Position numbers and translations under genes: made by a program | Shown: piece after piece, positions 46,041 through 59,120 of the stretch | Layout of the letters: each line of letters opens with the position of its first letter | How positions within the stretch are numbered: position 1 is the first letter of the stretch | NCBI GenBank assembly: GCA_033807775.1 | Contig: CM066314.1 | Coordinates: forward strand, 33,343,001-33,407,000 | Origin: Saussurea involucrata | Taxonomy: Eukaryota; Streptophyta; Magnoliopsida; Asterales; Asteraceae | Direction of reading: 5' to 3' | DNA length: 64,000 nucleotides | Notes under the pieces: model-generated | The model's input: the letters and a program-made list of their open reading frames with translations, nothing else | Told to the model about the DNA's origin: nothing | The model's database searches: none

Positions 46041-47011
46041 GATTGAATCTTAAAACTTGTATTATATCTATCTTTACAAATTACCATGAGAGTGGTTTTT
46101 CATGGAAAATAATAAGATTGTTGTATCATGATCCCATCATGCTCTAATATGGTCCTTGGATTCACAAGAAACCTCTTTTGGTTTGTGGAAAAAAGGGTTT
46201 CTAACCCACAACCTTTGAGTATGTTATGAGATGCAAATTTGGTGTTGATCAATCTTCTAAATGGTTGGGGTTAAGAATTCAATGTCCATAAAGACCCCAA
46301 TCCCCTACAGAATTGTAACTCTTCACATGAACCCTCGTTTATTTGTGTAAAATATAACCATCCTGTCCGGGAATGCATCAACCTATTTTCACACGACAAG
46401 ATTGGGCCATCGACGATGGAGATTGGGCCCGAGTGCAAAGGCAATGGTTTCAACCCAGAAACCATTGAGGGAAAGGCAGTTGCGGTTGAATTCGGCCATG
46501 TTGCATTCCTCAACTCCAACTCGATGAAATTTATTCGTCTAATTATATTGACAAATCCATGTTTCTATTTTATTTTAATAGATGTGTTAATAGACAGATA
46601 ACAAAAGTTTTAACTGAAATGGTTCTATGGATTAAAAGACAGATAACAAAAGTTTTAGCTGAAATGATCCCTACAAAAGAATCCTATACAAGAAAGATGA
46701 TTCGCGTCTGATAAAAAAACATGAATGTAATGTGATACGATACTGGGGAGATACACTAATACAAATTTAGAGTTGGTATTCAAATTCTCGAGACTCTAAA
46801 ATGATACAACACCGGTGGGTGATTACATACAACAAAAAGATTTGTTTTACATGAATCAGATAAACTTTAGATCTTTCAACCAACGAAAACAAGTCTAAAG
46901 AATCAACAGTCCATTAAGATAATCCAATTAAACCATCCTTTCGGATTACAATGTTACAAACTTCATTAAATTGGATAGAACCTTTAAGTACATTTATTCT
47001 TTTGTGATTAA
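46041..47011. other. 3' flank of the nitronate monooxygenase gene
   Basis: Presumed 3' UTR and intergenic DNA. A short direct duplication (AGACAGATAACAAAAGTTTT at 46594 and 46638). No gene supported. Confidence 0.4.
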
Positions 47012-47697
47012 GAGCATCCATACGCGTTTTGCACAAGGCCTTGCAAGATGACATGGCATGCCATGTGGCTTGCAAGGTCTTGCAAGTGTAGCCATTTCTT
47101 TCACAATTAAAAAGATCTTTTACAAACAAATATATATTAAACAAATCCATTTTGTTTAATTTAATTAATTAATTTGTTTGTTTAAACATCAATTATTAAT
47201 ATTTTTATTAAATTTAATTCATTTATTAGTTTATTTGAACATTATTCTTTTAATTATTTTTATTAAAATTTCTATGCACGCTTTATTTTAAAAAATGATA
47301 TCTTTATGCAATGTGTTTTATTTAAACTACTAAAATAAAAGTACATTAATATAAAAATTACGAAAATATAAATTGTGTATTTTGTGTAATATTTGTATTT
47401 TAGTAAACGTTGCATGCTTTCAATATATCCATGTATTTTATTTGTTAATTAAATTATATTTACACAAAATATAGTAAAAGAAAACAAAAGTAAAATTTTA
47501 GTTATCTATATTTTATAATTAATTTATTAGTTATATTATAATTATCTATATTATTTATATTATAATTATCTATATTATTTATATTATAATTTATTATTTT
47601 AGAAAGGAGTTTGGTCTTGCATGGATATGGAAGGTGTATTGCAAAGCTGATGTGACACTTTAGAAATGAGTGTGGTCTTGCAGGGATGTGGATGGTC
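47012..47697. mobile_element. Harbinger-type MITE
   Basis: Ends GAGCATCCATACGCG and GATGTGGATGGTC, TAA at 47009-47011 and 47698-47700. Both ends carry related TGCAAGG / CTTGCA words. AT-rich interior, no gene. Confidence 0.75.
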
Positions 47698-47859
47698 TAA
47701 TAATTTTCTCCATTAACCTCTCTTCCAAGATGAATTTGGTCTCAAATGCATCAAATATACATCAAATATGCATCAAATGAATTTGATATAGAGTTGCATA
47801 TTTTAGAAATATGCTTACATCAAATTTTTAATGAATTAATTTATTTTCACACAACATTG

Positions 47860-50720
47860 AAAATGAACCAAAAATAAACCAAACCAAACCAAATAAAACA
47901 AAACATATGGAGTATAGAATCTTCTTTATATCTATAAAAGAAAAAACCTTGGGGTATTGAGGTGACACCATGAGAATTGAGTACTTTCCAATGATGAATT
48001 GTGGTTGATTTGGAGTTGTCCCACATTGGTAAAATATTGAAAATTTGGAGCAATGAGGTGTGTATAAGAAAAGTGGATGCATGAGATGTATTTGTGTCAA
48101 TTCACAAGTTTGACTTATATGGTTGTCTATTTTAGATGACCCTCTTTTAAAAAAACAAATAAAATAATCTTCTTTATATCTATAAAAGAAAAAACCTTGG
48201 GGTATTGAGGTGACACCATGAGAATTGAGTATTCTTTAATGGTGATTTGTGGTTGATTTGAAGTTGTCCCACATTGGTAAAAGGTTGAAAATTTGGAGCA
48301 ATGTGGTGTGTATAAGAAAGGTGGATGTATGAAATGTATTTGTGTCAATTCATGAGTTTGACTTATACGGTTGTCTATTTTAGAGGACCCTCTTTTAAAA
48401 AACAAATAAAATAATTTGCCTTAAAGAGTTATCTTATATTGAATGATTTTCCTTTGCAAAGAAATCATAGTACTCATTATATATGTATATATATATATAT
48501 GTATATATTAAAAGAAGCAATGTGTATTGAATCGGTGTCATTAGAATTGAGTACTCTCAAAGGGTAAATTATGGTTGATTTGTCGGTGTCCCACATTGAT
48601 GGAAAGTTGAAATATTGGAACAAAGTGATGTGCATAAAGAAATGTGGTTGAAAGACATTTGTGTCAAATTATAGCATTTGACTGAGTGTCTTATTTTTTA
48701 GAGTAAATTACATTTTTGGTCCCTGTGGTTGCTACTCACTATCAATTCTAGTCCCTATTTTAAAATAATTGCAATTTTGGTCACTGTGGTTGCTATTCTG
48801 TTTCAAATTTGGTCCCTATGGTTGCCTTTGTGTTTTTTATTTGACCAATCTTATTAACTCTGTTAAAAATTCAGTTAAATTAAAGGGTATTTTGGTCTTT
48901 TAACATTTTTAGTACTTTTCAATTTTGTTTTATAAGATTTTATTTCTTTTGCTATATTTTTAAATAGGTTTCAATAATCAACCATTTGATTCAAGTCTTG
49001 TAACCCCTACCTCCCAATTTTGTGAACCCCTCACCCGACACCATCCCCTCCGGTCGTTTTCTCCGGCACTCCATCTGGTCATCTTCTCGAGAAACCCAAC
49101 TCATTTCAAGCAACCCAAAACTAAAACCCACATTAGAACTCTAAATCAAAACCTAAATTAGAACACTGATCAAAACCCAACTCAAAAACTAAATCAAAAC
49201 CAAAATATAAATGAAAATGAAAATGAAAGCAGTAATGCAGCGATTAAAACTCAGATTGAGACAAATGTAAAGACCCCCAAACAATTAACATACGAAATCA
49301 AGAACATTAACATAATCAAAACCTGAAGAAGAAAAAATCAAGGCCAACCTTCAAACACCCAAACGAAATCTAGAAATGTAGACCCAAACGAAATCGGCAG
49401 TTGCAGATCTAAATGAACAGATGAAGATGCAAAACTAAACAAACGACGACACCGAGGAAGAGAGAGATGGGCTCGACGGTGGAGAAATAGAAGAGACGCT
49501 GGGAATTCTTGAGGGATATGTGGGAAAGGGATGTGGAGTAGGAGCCGTCATAAATGATCATACACCATGAATCGTTGTAATCTTTTTGTTTTTAATAACA
49601 TCCCTCAGCCACGTTTTCTGCAACGCCATCTTTATCCGGTCATCTTCTCCGGCGGATTTGTGATGTAAAACTCAAAATCAAACCCAACAAAATCAATAAA
49701 CAAAAGTGTACCCTCGTTAGATCCTAAAAATAGATCTAACCAAATTTATTCTTGTTCTTGATTAGCTTTTAGAAAAAAATTGAGAAGTGAAGCCAAATCT
49801 GAAACCCATGAAATATCTTCTAGAGAACAAAACCCACAAACTTGGTTCTGTGTTTTGCAACCAAACAGAGAAAAAAGCCAAATCTAATTGGGTTTTAGGG
49901 TTACGGATGAGGAAGATGAAGAAGAATAATAAGAAATAGGTAAAAATGGAAGGGATTGGTAATTCCTTACAAAGAAGGGGTGGAATCACACGAGTTGCAG
50001 AGAGAAAGAAAGGAGAGGGAGGGTTTCATTAAAAAAGAGAGAAAGAGGGAGGGTATTATATGGTTTTAATAAAAGGAAAAAGATAAAAAAAATATATTAA
50101 AAACAAAAATAACAAATAAAAGAAAATTACAAAAAGACTGAATTGCCCCTAAGTTAACGTACACATTTAATGGGAGTTAGTTAGAGTTACTCAGAGGGAC
50201 CAAAATTGAAACAAAATGACAACCACAATGATCAAAATTGTAATTAGTTTAAAATAGAGACTATAATTATTAGTAAGTGACAACCACAGGGACCAAAAGT
50301 GTAATTTACTCTATTTTTTATGACCCTCCTTTTGCAAAAAAAAAAAAATTGTAGCTTGACTTAAAGAAATTGTCTTATATATCAATATATATATATATAA
50401 GCAGCAAACAATGAAAATTGAGATGACACCATGAGAATCGAGTATTTTCAAATGTTATATTGTAGTTAAATATTGAGCATCCCACATTGATAAGAAAAGT
50501 GATACATTAATAGAATAGTTGAGTATATAAATGATGAAAAGAATCCTTTAAAAGCTAAAAAGTTCATTCATTACTCATGTCATTTTTAACCCTCATTTTT
50601 TAATAAAAATTAGTTATATTTATACATTGGTGAGAAAAGCGATATACCAATAGAAGAGTAGCGTATATAAAAAATGAGGAGAAACCTTTAAAAACTAAAA
50701 GGGTCATTTGATTACTGACC
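47860..50720. repeat. Degenerate tandem repeat of about 240 bp, split by a transposon
   Basis: Units share AGGTGACACCATGAGAATTG, a GTGGTTGATTTG word and TCCCACATTGGTAAAA. Copies start at about 47929 and 48166 (237 bp apart, most similar), about 48500, 50395 and, more weakly, 50600. The third copy is interrupted at 48701-50311. The similar leftward open frames in the first two copies are by-products of the duplication. Confidence 0.75.
48701..50311. mobile_element. GAGTAAA-TIR (MULE-like) element
   Basis: Ends GAGTAAATTACATTTTTGGT and ACCAAAAGTGTAATTTACTC, exact 9-bp duplication TATTTTTTA (48692-48700, 50312-50320). The interior has further inverted copies of GGTCCCTGTGGTTG and C-rich gene-like sequence at 49020-49130 (TCTTCTCCGGC) that I cannot assign. 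No transposase. Confidence 0.88.
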
Positions 50721-51375
50721 TTCAAATGCCCTCACATGAATCACAACTTAGAAGGAATTGATTTGTTGCATCTTATCTCGGTGCATCTCATTATAATGTG
50801 CATCAATTTCTCATCCAACAAATGATAACCACTTCTCTCGCTTCTCACGTTAAGATCAATTTCTCACCGGAACCCGACCCATATAGTCTATCTTGCATAT
50901 TAATTAACTAATTTGCACATATATATTATTATCAATAATAGTGATATTGTTGTGAGACGTTTTTTTGGATTGTAATAACATAAAAGTATAACCATTACGG
51001 GTGCATCTTAAACTTTGGTAACAAAAAACTATTATTGATATATGCAAAATTAATCACATTTGAAAATACATTATTATTTTAATAATTGGGTGACCAACAC
51101 TAGTTTAAAGATAAAATGTATACCCAAAAAGTAACATCCATGGAGGTGAATCAACAATAATGTGTGCACCAATTTACACTTGTCAAGCATAATCCAAAAT
51201 CCAGCTAAAGATATTAGCAAATAATAATTTATATGAATCCCTCTCTACTTCACACCCACAGCACAGGCCACAGCCAGTCAGCCAGTATATATATAAACCA
51301 TGTATACATGATCTGCACCCCAAAAAAAACCGCTCTAATTTTGCAACTGAAATTTGTCATTTACCCTCCTAGTAT
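50721..51375. other. 3' flank of the DnaJ gene
   Basis: Intergenic DNA downstream of the leftward DnaJ gene, with AT-rich stretches and no recognisable gene or element. Confidence 0.4.
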
Positions 51376-54300
51376 TTATATACCACTGCTGTTGGGAACT
51401 TTTCCCTTTTTCAGGTTCGAAAGTTCTTCGATCAGCTTCTTCTCATCTCCACTCAACCGTTTCGGTATCTCAACCTGCACTCTCACCAGCTGATCACCCC
51501 TCATATTATTCTTGTTCAAAATCGGCACCCCTTTCTTTGCCATAACCAGCGTTGTCCCCGGCTGGGTCCCACTCGGGATTTTCAAATCCACCATCCCATC
51601 AACCGTCGGCACCTTCATTGTCGTCCCCAATATAGCATCAATATACGTGATTTTGCAAGTGTAGAGAATGTTTGTGTCGTCACGTTTCAGAACAGGATCT
51701 GAAAGAACATCGATCATCACAAACAGGTCTCCCGGGGGCCCACCTTTCCTTCCGGCGTTGCCCTCTGACCGGACACGCAAACGGCTGCCGGCGTCTACGC
51801 CAGCTGGCACTTTGAGGCTGATCCGTTTGGATTTTCTTACGCGTCCGTCTCCGTTACATGCGTTACAAGGGGTGGAGATTTCACCAGTTCCGTTGCAAGA
51901 AGAGCAGGTCATGACTTGTTGAAAGACGCCCAATGGGGTTCTAGCCGATGAGATGACTTGACCTTGACCACCACATGTGGTGCATTTGGATGGGTTTGTT
52001 CCGGGTTTGGCACCTGACCCGTTGCAAGTTCCGCAGCTTTCTAGCCGTGTTACTTCGATCTCCTTTTCAACGCCGAATATGGCTTCTTTGAAGTTTAGAA
52101 CCAGATTGTAACCCTGGTCTTCTCCTTGTGTAGCTCTGCTACGTTGGTTTCTGCCGCCCATGCCGCCCATCCCACCCAACCCATCAAACAATGATTCAAA
52201 GAGGTCAAATGGGTTGCTAAAATCCTGTAAAAACCAATTCGAATATGCAAATGAAACAAATTTTAGATCTGAAAGGTGTATATAATTAACTTCTCTTTAG
52301 GTAGAAAACTCACCCCTGTGCCAACGCCAGCACCTTTAAGCCCGGCCTCCCCATACCTGTCATATATGGATCGCTTTTCATCATCTGATAAAACCTGCAT
52401 AACTTTTCCACCAAAATTAACTAAACCAAACCAAACTAGGGGTGTGTTTGGTACGCGGACAAGATGGGAGAGTTGTTCAGTGTTTGGTAAGACAGAACTG
52501 ATAACATTGACCAATTTACCCTTAATAAGTTGTTTTTATATTTTATATTTTTTGATTAATTATGAATTTATTAAATTATAATGAAATAAATATTTTTATA
52601 ACAAAATAAATTATTAGAAATTTTATCAAGACGATTAAAGTGACACCAAAATAAAAAAATTATGTAGTTTTCAATTTTTATTTTCTAACATTTTCTAACA
52701 CTTTCTATATTTTTTACTATTAGTATTTAATAATTTACATAAATTAATCAAAACATAGAAACCATATAAAAAAATATTTTGAGGAAAGCAAGTGCAAGTT
52801 TAAAGAGCATAAAATACAATAAATAAAATTTAAAAAATGAATAAAATATAAAATAGAAGGCGTATTTGATGTTTTAGAAGATAATTAAATTTTACTTTGA
52901 GGTTATATTCGTAAAACATAAGTTTGTTCCACCTTGTTCCATGGGGTAGGGGTGGAACAAGCCTGTTCCACTCTGTTCCACATAAAAGTCCTGCCACACG
53001 TGGGACAGTGATCCCTATAACCCTATTCTGTTTTGTCCTGTCTTATCCAGTGTACCAAACACACTTACACACCCTAAAATATGAGTTAGGATGGGGGAAG
53101 AGCTGACCTCATAAGCGTTGCTAATGTCCTTGAATTTTTGTTCAGCTCCTGGTTCTCTAGAAAGATACAAATCATAGCCATTATTGGCAGTAATAATGGA
53201 TATAGCAGTTAAACCGAAACAGATTATAGGAGATCTTGTAAAGATGGAAGTGGCAGTTAAACTTACTTGTTCACATCAGGATGGTAACTCCTTGCAAGCT
53301 TCCTATATGCTGAAAATGGATTTAAAGAGTTTAGAATTTTCCTCCAAAAGCAAGAAATTTTCTTAGGACAAACAGTTGGTTATCATAGGCTAAGAACAAA
53401 GAGTAGCTTAAAGGAACTCCAATCAATCTTCCATGGGCAGAGAAATTTACTAACCACTTTTTATTTCTGCTTTGCTAGCATTCTTTGACACACCAAGTAC
53501 TGAATAAAAATCCTGTGTACAAGATAGATGCACTAAACTAATCACATATGAACAAACAGAAGGGAAACATATAAATTTAATGATATTTCATTGTAGAGAT
53601 GATCTAACTGCAAACTTACACTTTCAGCTCTTACAATGAGGCGGCCACCTCTTCGGTGATGAGATTTACCAAATGACCCTACATTGTATAGTGCATGCAG
53701 AGAACCTTGTGAACAGAAGGCAGAACATGGTGATGCCAACTCTCTTGTATTGATTGGAACACTGAAAAATTAAAGAGACGTTAGATTTAGATAGCAAGAA
53801 GATGTGTCACTGTATATATAATAGATAATTCAACGTGCATTGTAAAGGCCAAAAGAAATTGAAAAACTTAGTCATGAGAATCCGCAATTTACAAGGTCGT
53901 TTGCAAGAAAATAATTAAGACCTGAACTGTTTCATATTCAGTTGACACCTGATACAAAGCCTTTAAGTAAGAAGCTGTTGGAAATAAAACCAAGTTTTAA
54001 TCAAACAGATTGAAGCCACCACTAAATATTTCAACCACAGCCCTAGAACAGTAAAAAAGAACAAAAGTTGGCACAGCAACAATTTCTGTGGTTATGACTC
54101 TCCCAGAAAAGTTTTTTTAGCATATGATAACTATTCTCTTATTTCTACTTGAAGAAAATTGAGATTTTGTCCTTCCGTCACCCCCATAATGAAAGGGATG
54201 ATCTCATAGTTCTTGATCTGTGAAGATGTGTTGTTAGGCACAATGAGACCTTCAGTTGGGAATTTTTTTGTCAGAATAAAGAAAAGTGGGTACAGTAGCA

Positions 54301-55672
54301 AAGAGTCATGGTAAAGTGTTCATCAAAATATCTTTGTTAACAAGAATTAATGTGTATGAGAGAGAGAGAACATATAAACATTCAAGAGTAGGAGGTGGAC
54401 GAGAGAAGAAAAATAAATAAACAAATATTATAAAAGAGGAAAACTATCGCTCTCTATCCGGTTGTTATGGGGGATGCAATTAGTGAAAAAAAAACACATT
54501 GGAGAGTGTTAAAGGCACAAAAAAAAGTAGGGTTCAGAGGTCCATATATTCTTCTTGTCCCTCTCTATCCGGTTGTTACTGGAGTAAAACAGCAATGAAC
54601 CAACACCCACGGCCACCATAAGATTTTCTTCAACAACACATAAGATCTATCCTAAAATGATTGATATTTGTCAAATGGCATTTGAATGCATAGATGATCA
54701 CGGCTTTCTCACTACCACATGGACACCATATCAAGTAAGATACATCTACACCTTGCAAATTATTTCCATGACCATGAAATAGCCTTCAATTCAGTTACTA
54801 TCATATTCCTGCTAAAGTGTTATTTCTTATATGCTACGTTCAAGTTGTATTGACACACACCCTCTCATTACTTATAAATATAGATTAGACATAACACATA
54901 ACCATAATAAAGCATTTCATATCAGTGCAACATGATGAACCAGCAAAGCATGTTACTAATATTGTCCTACTCTCACACATGTGCACCAAATGAAACCTCT
55001 AACCAGGAATGAACGGTTTAACCAACCCACTTAACCATGTGAACGTAACTGCAAATGTCAATATAAAATTCCTTGCAACAAAATTCCCACCCCAAATCCG
55101 AATGATCATGATCTTCCAAGTATTTCTAATTGTAAGGAAGATTTGATGTGCTAAAAAACTTTCCAAATATATGCATGCATAGACACCAGTGAATATCGTA
55201 TCTAAAATCTCTACCAAAGTGGCTGCTTTTTGGCTGCCCACCAGCCTATGATGGACCTAGATCCACCCACATGCTATTCAAAGTTTGCTATCTTACAAAT
55301 TCAAAGCAATATGAAAGGTAAAAACGTAAACAATTTGTTTCGATTAGTTGAGGCACATGTGAAGTTACCTACAGTATGTGAACATTTATTAAAAAGAAGA
55401 AAAAAACATCCCCAGTTAGACATGATTGAAAGGAAGGAAAACATGCTTCCATGTATATTTACAGCAACAACTGCAGTAATTCATCAACAAACCTAGGATG
55501 ACCAATGCAAAAGGATCCATTGGTTAACACACACAATAACTTTGAATGACGATTAAATAACTCACAGAGGCAAATGCATAAACGACTTGCTTGTTAAAGA
55601 AGCTTTGGACACTAATTGAGGTTGAACTCCCCATCGAGCCACCCATGTACTCCCACCAGGCACGATTGCCAT
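51376..55672 (-). CDS. Plastid-targeted DnaJ type A co-chaperone
   Basis: Hsp40 that delivers substrates to, and stimulates, plastid Hsp70; closest by memory to Arabidopsis DJA5/DJA6. Seven coding exons in order: 55566-55672, 53620-53761, 53455-53512, 53267-53309, 53108-53156, 52314-52394, 51376-52224; all GT/AG, 1329 bp, 442 residues. Residues 1-83 look like a transit peptide (MAIVPGGSTWVARWGVQ...). The J domain starts at about 84 with HPD at 112-114, then a G/F linker (LFDGLGGMGGMGG), four CxxCxGxG zinc motifs (CGTCNGSG, CTTCGGQG, CSSCNGTG, CNACNGDG) and the substrate-binding C-terminal domains (KVPAGVDAGSRLRV, ...GTQPGTTLVMAKKG). A full type A protein. Intron 1 is 1.8 kb and intron 6 is occupied by a MITE. 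No lesion seen. Confidence 0.94.
52437..53076. mobile_element. hAT-like MITE in the DnaJ gene
   Basis: Lies in the intron between exons 53108-53156 and 52314-52394. Ends TAGGGGTGTGTTTGGTAC and GTACCAAACACACTTACACA are inverted. Subterminal GTTCCACCTTGTTCCATGGGG and its complements repeat. No clear target duplication; AT-rich core, no gene. Confidence 0.65.
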
Positions 55673-55688
55673 TAGATATACTCTCTGC

Positions 55689-56430
55689 AAAAAAATAAAA
55701 AGAATCGAAATTTTCACAAGACTGTCTAAAAATAAATTGTTCTGAGATTGTAAACGAGCACAAAACTTAGCAACCATCACGGTACTAGGTTAAACTGGCC
55801 ACTACGCTCTACGAATACAACTTCATACGTCTATCTTCTCCTATTACCTTTAAAAAAAACTGAGTCGTCTCGTTAACAAATGGACGGGCATATACCTACT
55901 ACATACATTTAATTAAACAAAAAGTGTTCCTCAAGAGGTCCCGAATCATAATCAGTATAGTGTGATGCGATTTGCTAAGAAAATCCACATTCTAAATAAC
56001 TCCTCTCAACAAAACCCAACGTCAACGAAGCCAGGGTACTTCATCCACTAACCACAAATTTCATACACATAAAATTATTCGAAAACGAAAATGAAAACGG
56101 TGGTGACGAATTATAGTAAAGAGGCACGTTCGATTAATGTAAATTGATTGAAATTCAATTGTAATACCTGAAACTGGAGCTACGGAGCACTCTGGAGCGT
56201 CGAATTGGAGCTTCCTTTGAAGCTACGCACGGCGGAGTTGCGGTGGTTGGAGAGGGTGGAGGAATATGCTTGGGGTTCAGTTGGTGGTAGAGAGATGAGG
56301 CTGAGAGAGAGAGAGAGGGAAAAGGGGGTTCCGAGAAGGGCATGGTATGAGTTTAAGTGGTGGTGTTGCCAGATAAGAGTTTGTGTTCCTCTGCTTTTTC
56401 CGCACCGCACTCCCATGGACTTCAGCAACT
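55689..56430 (-). promoter_or_regulatory. 5' UTR exon and intron of the DnaJ gene
   Basis: A donor at 56168 (CAG|GTATT on the minus strand) and an acceptor at 55689 (TTGCAG|AGAG) would remove a UTR intron, joining a leader exon (about 56169-56430) to 17 bases before the ATG at 55672. The leader has a CT-rich (TCTCTCTCTC) tract and an upstream ATG in another frame (56343), so upstream-ORF control is possible. Confidence 0.6.
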
Positions 56431-56459
56431 CTCAACCATCGATTTTCCATCTATTCATC

Positions 56460-56463
<4 letters not shown>

Positions 56464-56502
<39 letters not shown>
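56464..56502 (+). repeat. TA microsatellite
   Basis: About 19 TA units upstream of the DnaJ leader. Confidence 0.95.
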
Positions 56503-56506
<4 letters not shown>

Positions 56507-56804
56507 TTTGCTTTTACGTTAATTTCGTTTATCATGTGTTATTTTTAAAATAATATATGAACTTTTTTCCAAGAATTCATTAGTATAAAAAATAATTAGA
56601 TATTATTACTTTACCAAAATAATTTTTTCTTAGAAATTGTTTATTCGAAAGAATTTATAATTTGATTCATCTTTCTTTGTGAGGTGTATTTTCGAACTAT
56701 CCGATTTAATATATTTTGGTTGGTTAGGGTTTCTTTCTATTACGTATATGATTTCTATATAACGTAATATATTCATGGTAAATCAAAAGTTTGTCATCAA
56801 ATAT

Positions 56805-58060
56805 AAGGTGGCGTTTGTTTTGTTTGTTTTTTTAAGAGGTGTCAAAGTCTGAAATCTGATTTCACTTCTGATTTTTAAGAGGTGGTGCTGAAGTCTGAAA
56901 TCTGAATCAATATAATTGTTTGTTTTTGTAAACAGCTGCTAAAGCATGCAGCCCTGAGATTATCCTCAGTGGCCACAAGTGCTGCGTGTGGGGCTCGAAC
57001 CCGGGCAAGCGCTATGAACTCCCCAGACCTTACCACCACGTCACAACCCTTGTGGTTAATCTATTTTATTCATCATTTCATTTTAAATACATTCAAATCT
57101 CATTAAAAATACAAAGGTTGATCCAAACATAATATAAAATATGAAACCATAACAATTAAATTCAATCTTTATTTATATTCAACGGGGTAAGATGATGATA
57201 AAAAAGAAGATTGTCAGAAGGAAATGGAGGATTTGACAACTGTCTGGAGATTAATAAAAAAAATCATGATAATATAGTATCTTCATCTTCCTATGGAAGA
57301 TCTCCATTTTCCATTTCACCTATAACATCCTCATCTTCATATATAAACATCTGCATTTTCTTCTTCGTATATAAGATCTCCATCTTCCAGATCTCCATCT
57401 TCCATCTTCACCATAAACACAAAGTGGTGTCATCTCCAACATAGTTTCTACATGATTTCACTCCAAACTACTTGTTGGTAAGAAGATGAGGAAACCCAGA
57501 ATCGAAAAACAAAAGATGAAACTAACCCAAAATCGAAAAACATAAAATCAAATAAACAAAAAATCGAATGAAAGAAAACCCGAAATTGACCCATTTCTTC
57601 TCCATCTCGACTGTTACCATCGTCCACCATTGAAGATTCACGGGGACGAAAACCCACAAGGACTGGTTTGCACTTGGTTTGGAATCGATGTGGATCGATT
57701 TGAGAGAACTGGAGGCAAGGGTTCGATTTGGGTCGATTTCAGATTCAGGAAATAGACAAAACCTTGAAGATCTCACACAGAAAATGAAGGAGATGGAGGC
57801 GATTACATACCTTAAAGGAGATGGAGGGCAAATTAGAGATGTGTAGGTCGAGATATGAAGCGATAGAGGTGAAAGCCGATGGAGGTGAAGACGTCTAAGC
57901 GATTCAGAGATCAAATTGTCACTTTTTAGTTTAGATGTATTTAAGAGTTTAGAGCCTCTAAAATCCTTTAAAAAACAAACAATCTGACCAGGGAAATGTC
58001 TGACCGAATGAGAGGTTAGAGGTTATTAAGAGCTGAATATTAGAAAACAAACAGCCCCTA
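56805..58060. mobile_element. hAT-like non-autonomous element
   Basis: Ends TAAGGTGGCGTTTGTTTTGT and AAAACAAACAGCCCCTA are inverted; subterminal words (AAGTCTGAAATCTGA; TCTGACCAGGG...TCTGACCG) fit a common plant hAT design. It contains a SINE and a 57180-57900 stretch of CATCTTC-rich sequence with no recognisable gene. No clean 8-bp duplication. Confidence 0.55.
56940..57050 (-). mobile_element. SINE with tRNA-like head
   Basis: On the minus strand: A-box-like TGACGTGGTGGTAAGG (57028-57043) and B box GGTTCGAGCC (56992-57001), with CCCGGGTTCGAGCCCCAC around it. Confidence 0.55.
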
Positions 58061-59120
58061 AGTGTGTAGAAAAGACAGTCATATGAGCAATTCCAACCAA
58101 CCAATCAAACTAAATTGGATCCAAAATTTTAATATCTAAGTTTTATGGATCGGATCGGTTGTTGGGTGGTAATCCCAAATGCAATACAACATAATCAATA
58201 GAGTTCAATTACCATTGAATTATAAGATATGTTGGAATTGTATTTGTTTTTATTTATAATTTGTATTTCCAAGTGAAATGATGAATAATTGGTTGAAAAT
58301 ACTGGATTTATCCATCTTCGTCCGAAAATAGCAAATATTAATATTAACATATGGTGGATAAATCGAACCAGTTTAATGATTAAATGGATTTGATTGTTGA
58401 TGAACAATATTAACAATAAATGCCCTTATCACCGGAAGGTATGTGATTCAATCCTCTGTGGTCTTGGAAACAATTCTTTGTTTCAGTTTCCTATTTTTGT
58501 CAATCATTCAAATGCCAATTCAAAACCGTTATTAGGCATCTATGATATTCAATTATCTTCTACTTCGATTACTAGTTTGGTATGTTTCATAACTTGTCAA
58601 TCATGTCTACTTTGTTCACATCATAAGATCTTTGTTTTGGTGAAACAACTGTTCGATTTCACATCTTAATTAATTTTGACAACAGTTTCTAATATTCTTG
58701 TTCGATTCGTATTTGACCTATTGGTTATTGTAACTTTTAGTTAGACGTATTTGGTTTATTTTATGGCTTCAATTTGCAACGTTTTTCTCTTGCCAAAGTA
58801 TGTTATGTATGCATTTAGTCGACGCTAGATGTTCATTTTCCATGTAATTGCTTAGTAAGTTAGTATAGTAGGATGCATCAACTTTATAATCACTAACATG
58901 TTCAACATTTTTACTATAAACCCCATTAAAAAGTATGTCTATGGTTTCACCATTAGAATTTAGAATGTAAGGTGTTTTATGTTTCAAATGATATTTTATA
59001 ATCCATGATTCTTTTTTATGCTCGTTGTTTGTAAGAGAAGCATCATTTGTCATTTGTATACAATTCTGCTTCAAATAAGATATATACGACAAATAATAAT
59101 CAAATAACGCTCTAACTTCT
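58061..59120. other. Intergenic; one unassigned leftward open frame (58769-59120)
   Basis: AT-rich DNA. On the minus strand 58769-59120 is open for 117 codons up to the retrotransposon border, where the frame is artificially extended by LTR sequence. It encodes a Tyr/Asn-rich peptide (SWIIKYHLKHKTPYILNSN) with no domain I recognise; it could be a gene fragment truncated by the insertion, or chance. Confidence 0.3.

Noticed and set aside
46271..46601. Candidate small gene downstream of nitronate monooxygenase
   Set aside because: Short frames on both strands with no recognisable domain or splice context.
47828..48405. Two similar leftward frames (90 and 92 codons) suggesting a small gene family
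   Set aside because: They arise from a 237-bp tandem duplication whose other copies do not keep the frame; conservation is at DNA level only.
54999..55496. Open frames of 80-88 codons between DnaJ exons
   Set aside because: They lie in DnaJ intron 1 and have no domain or supporting splice structure.
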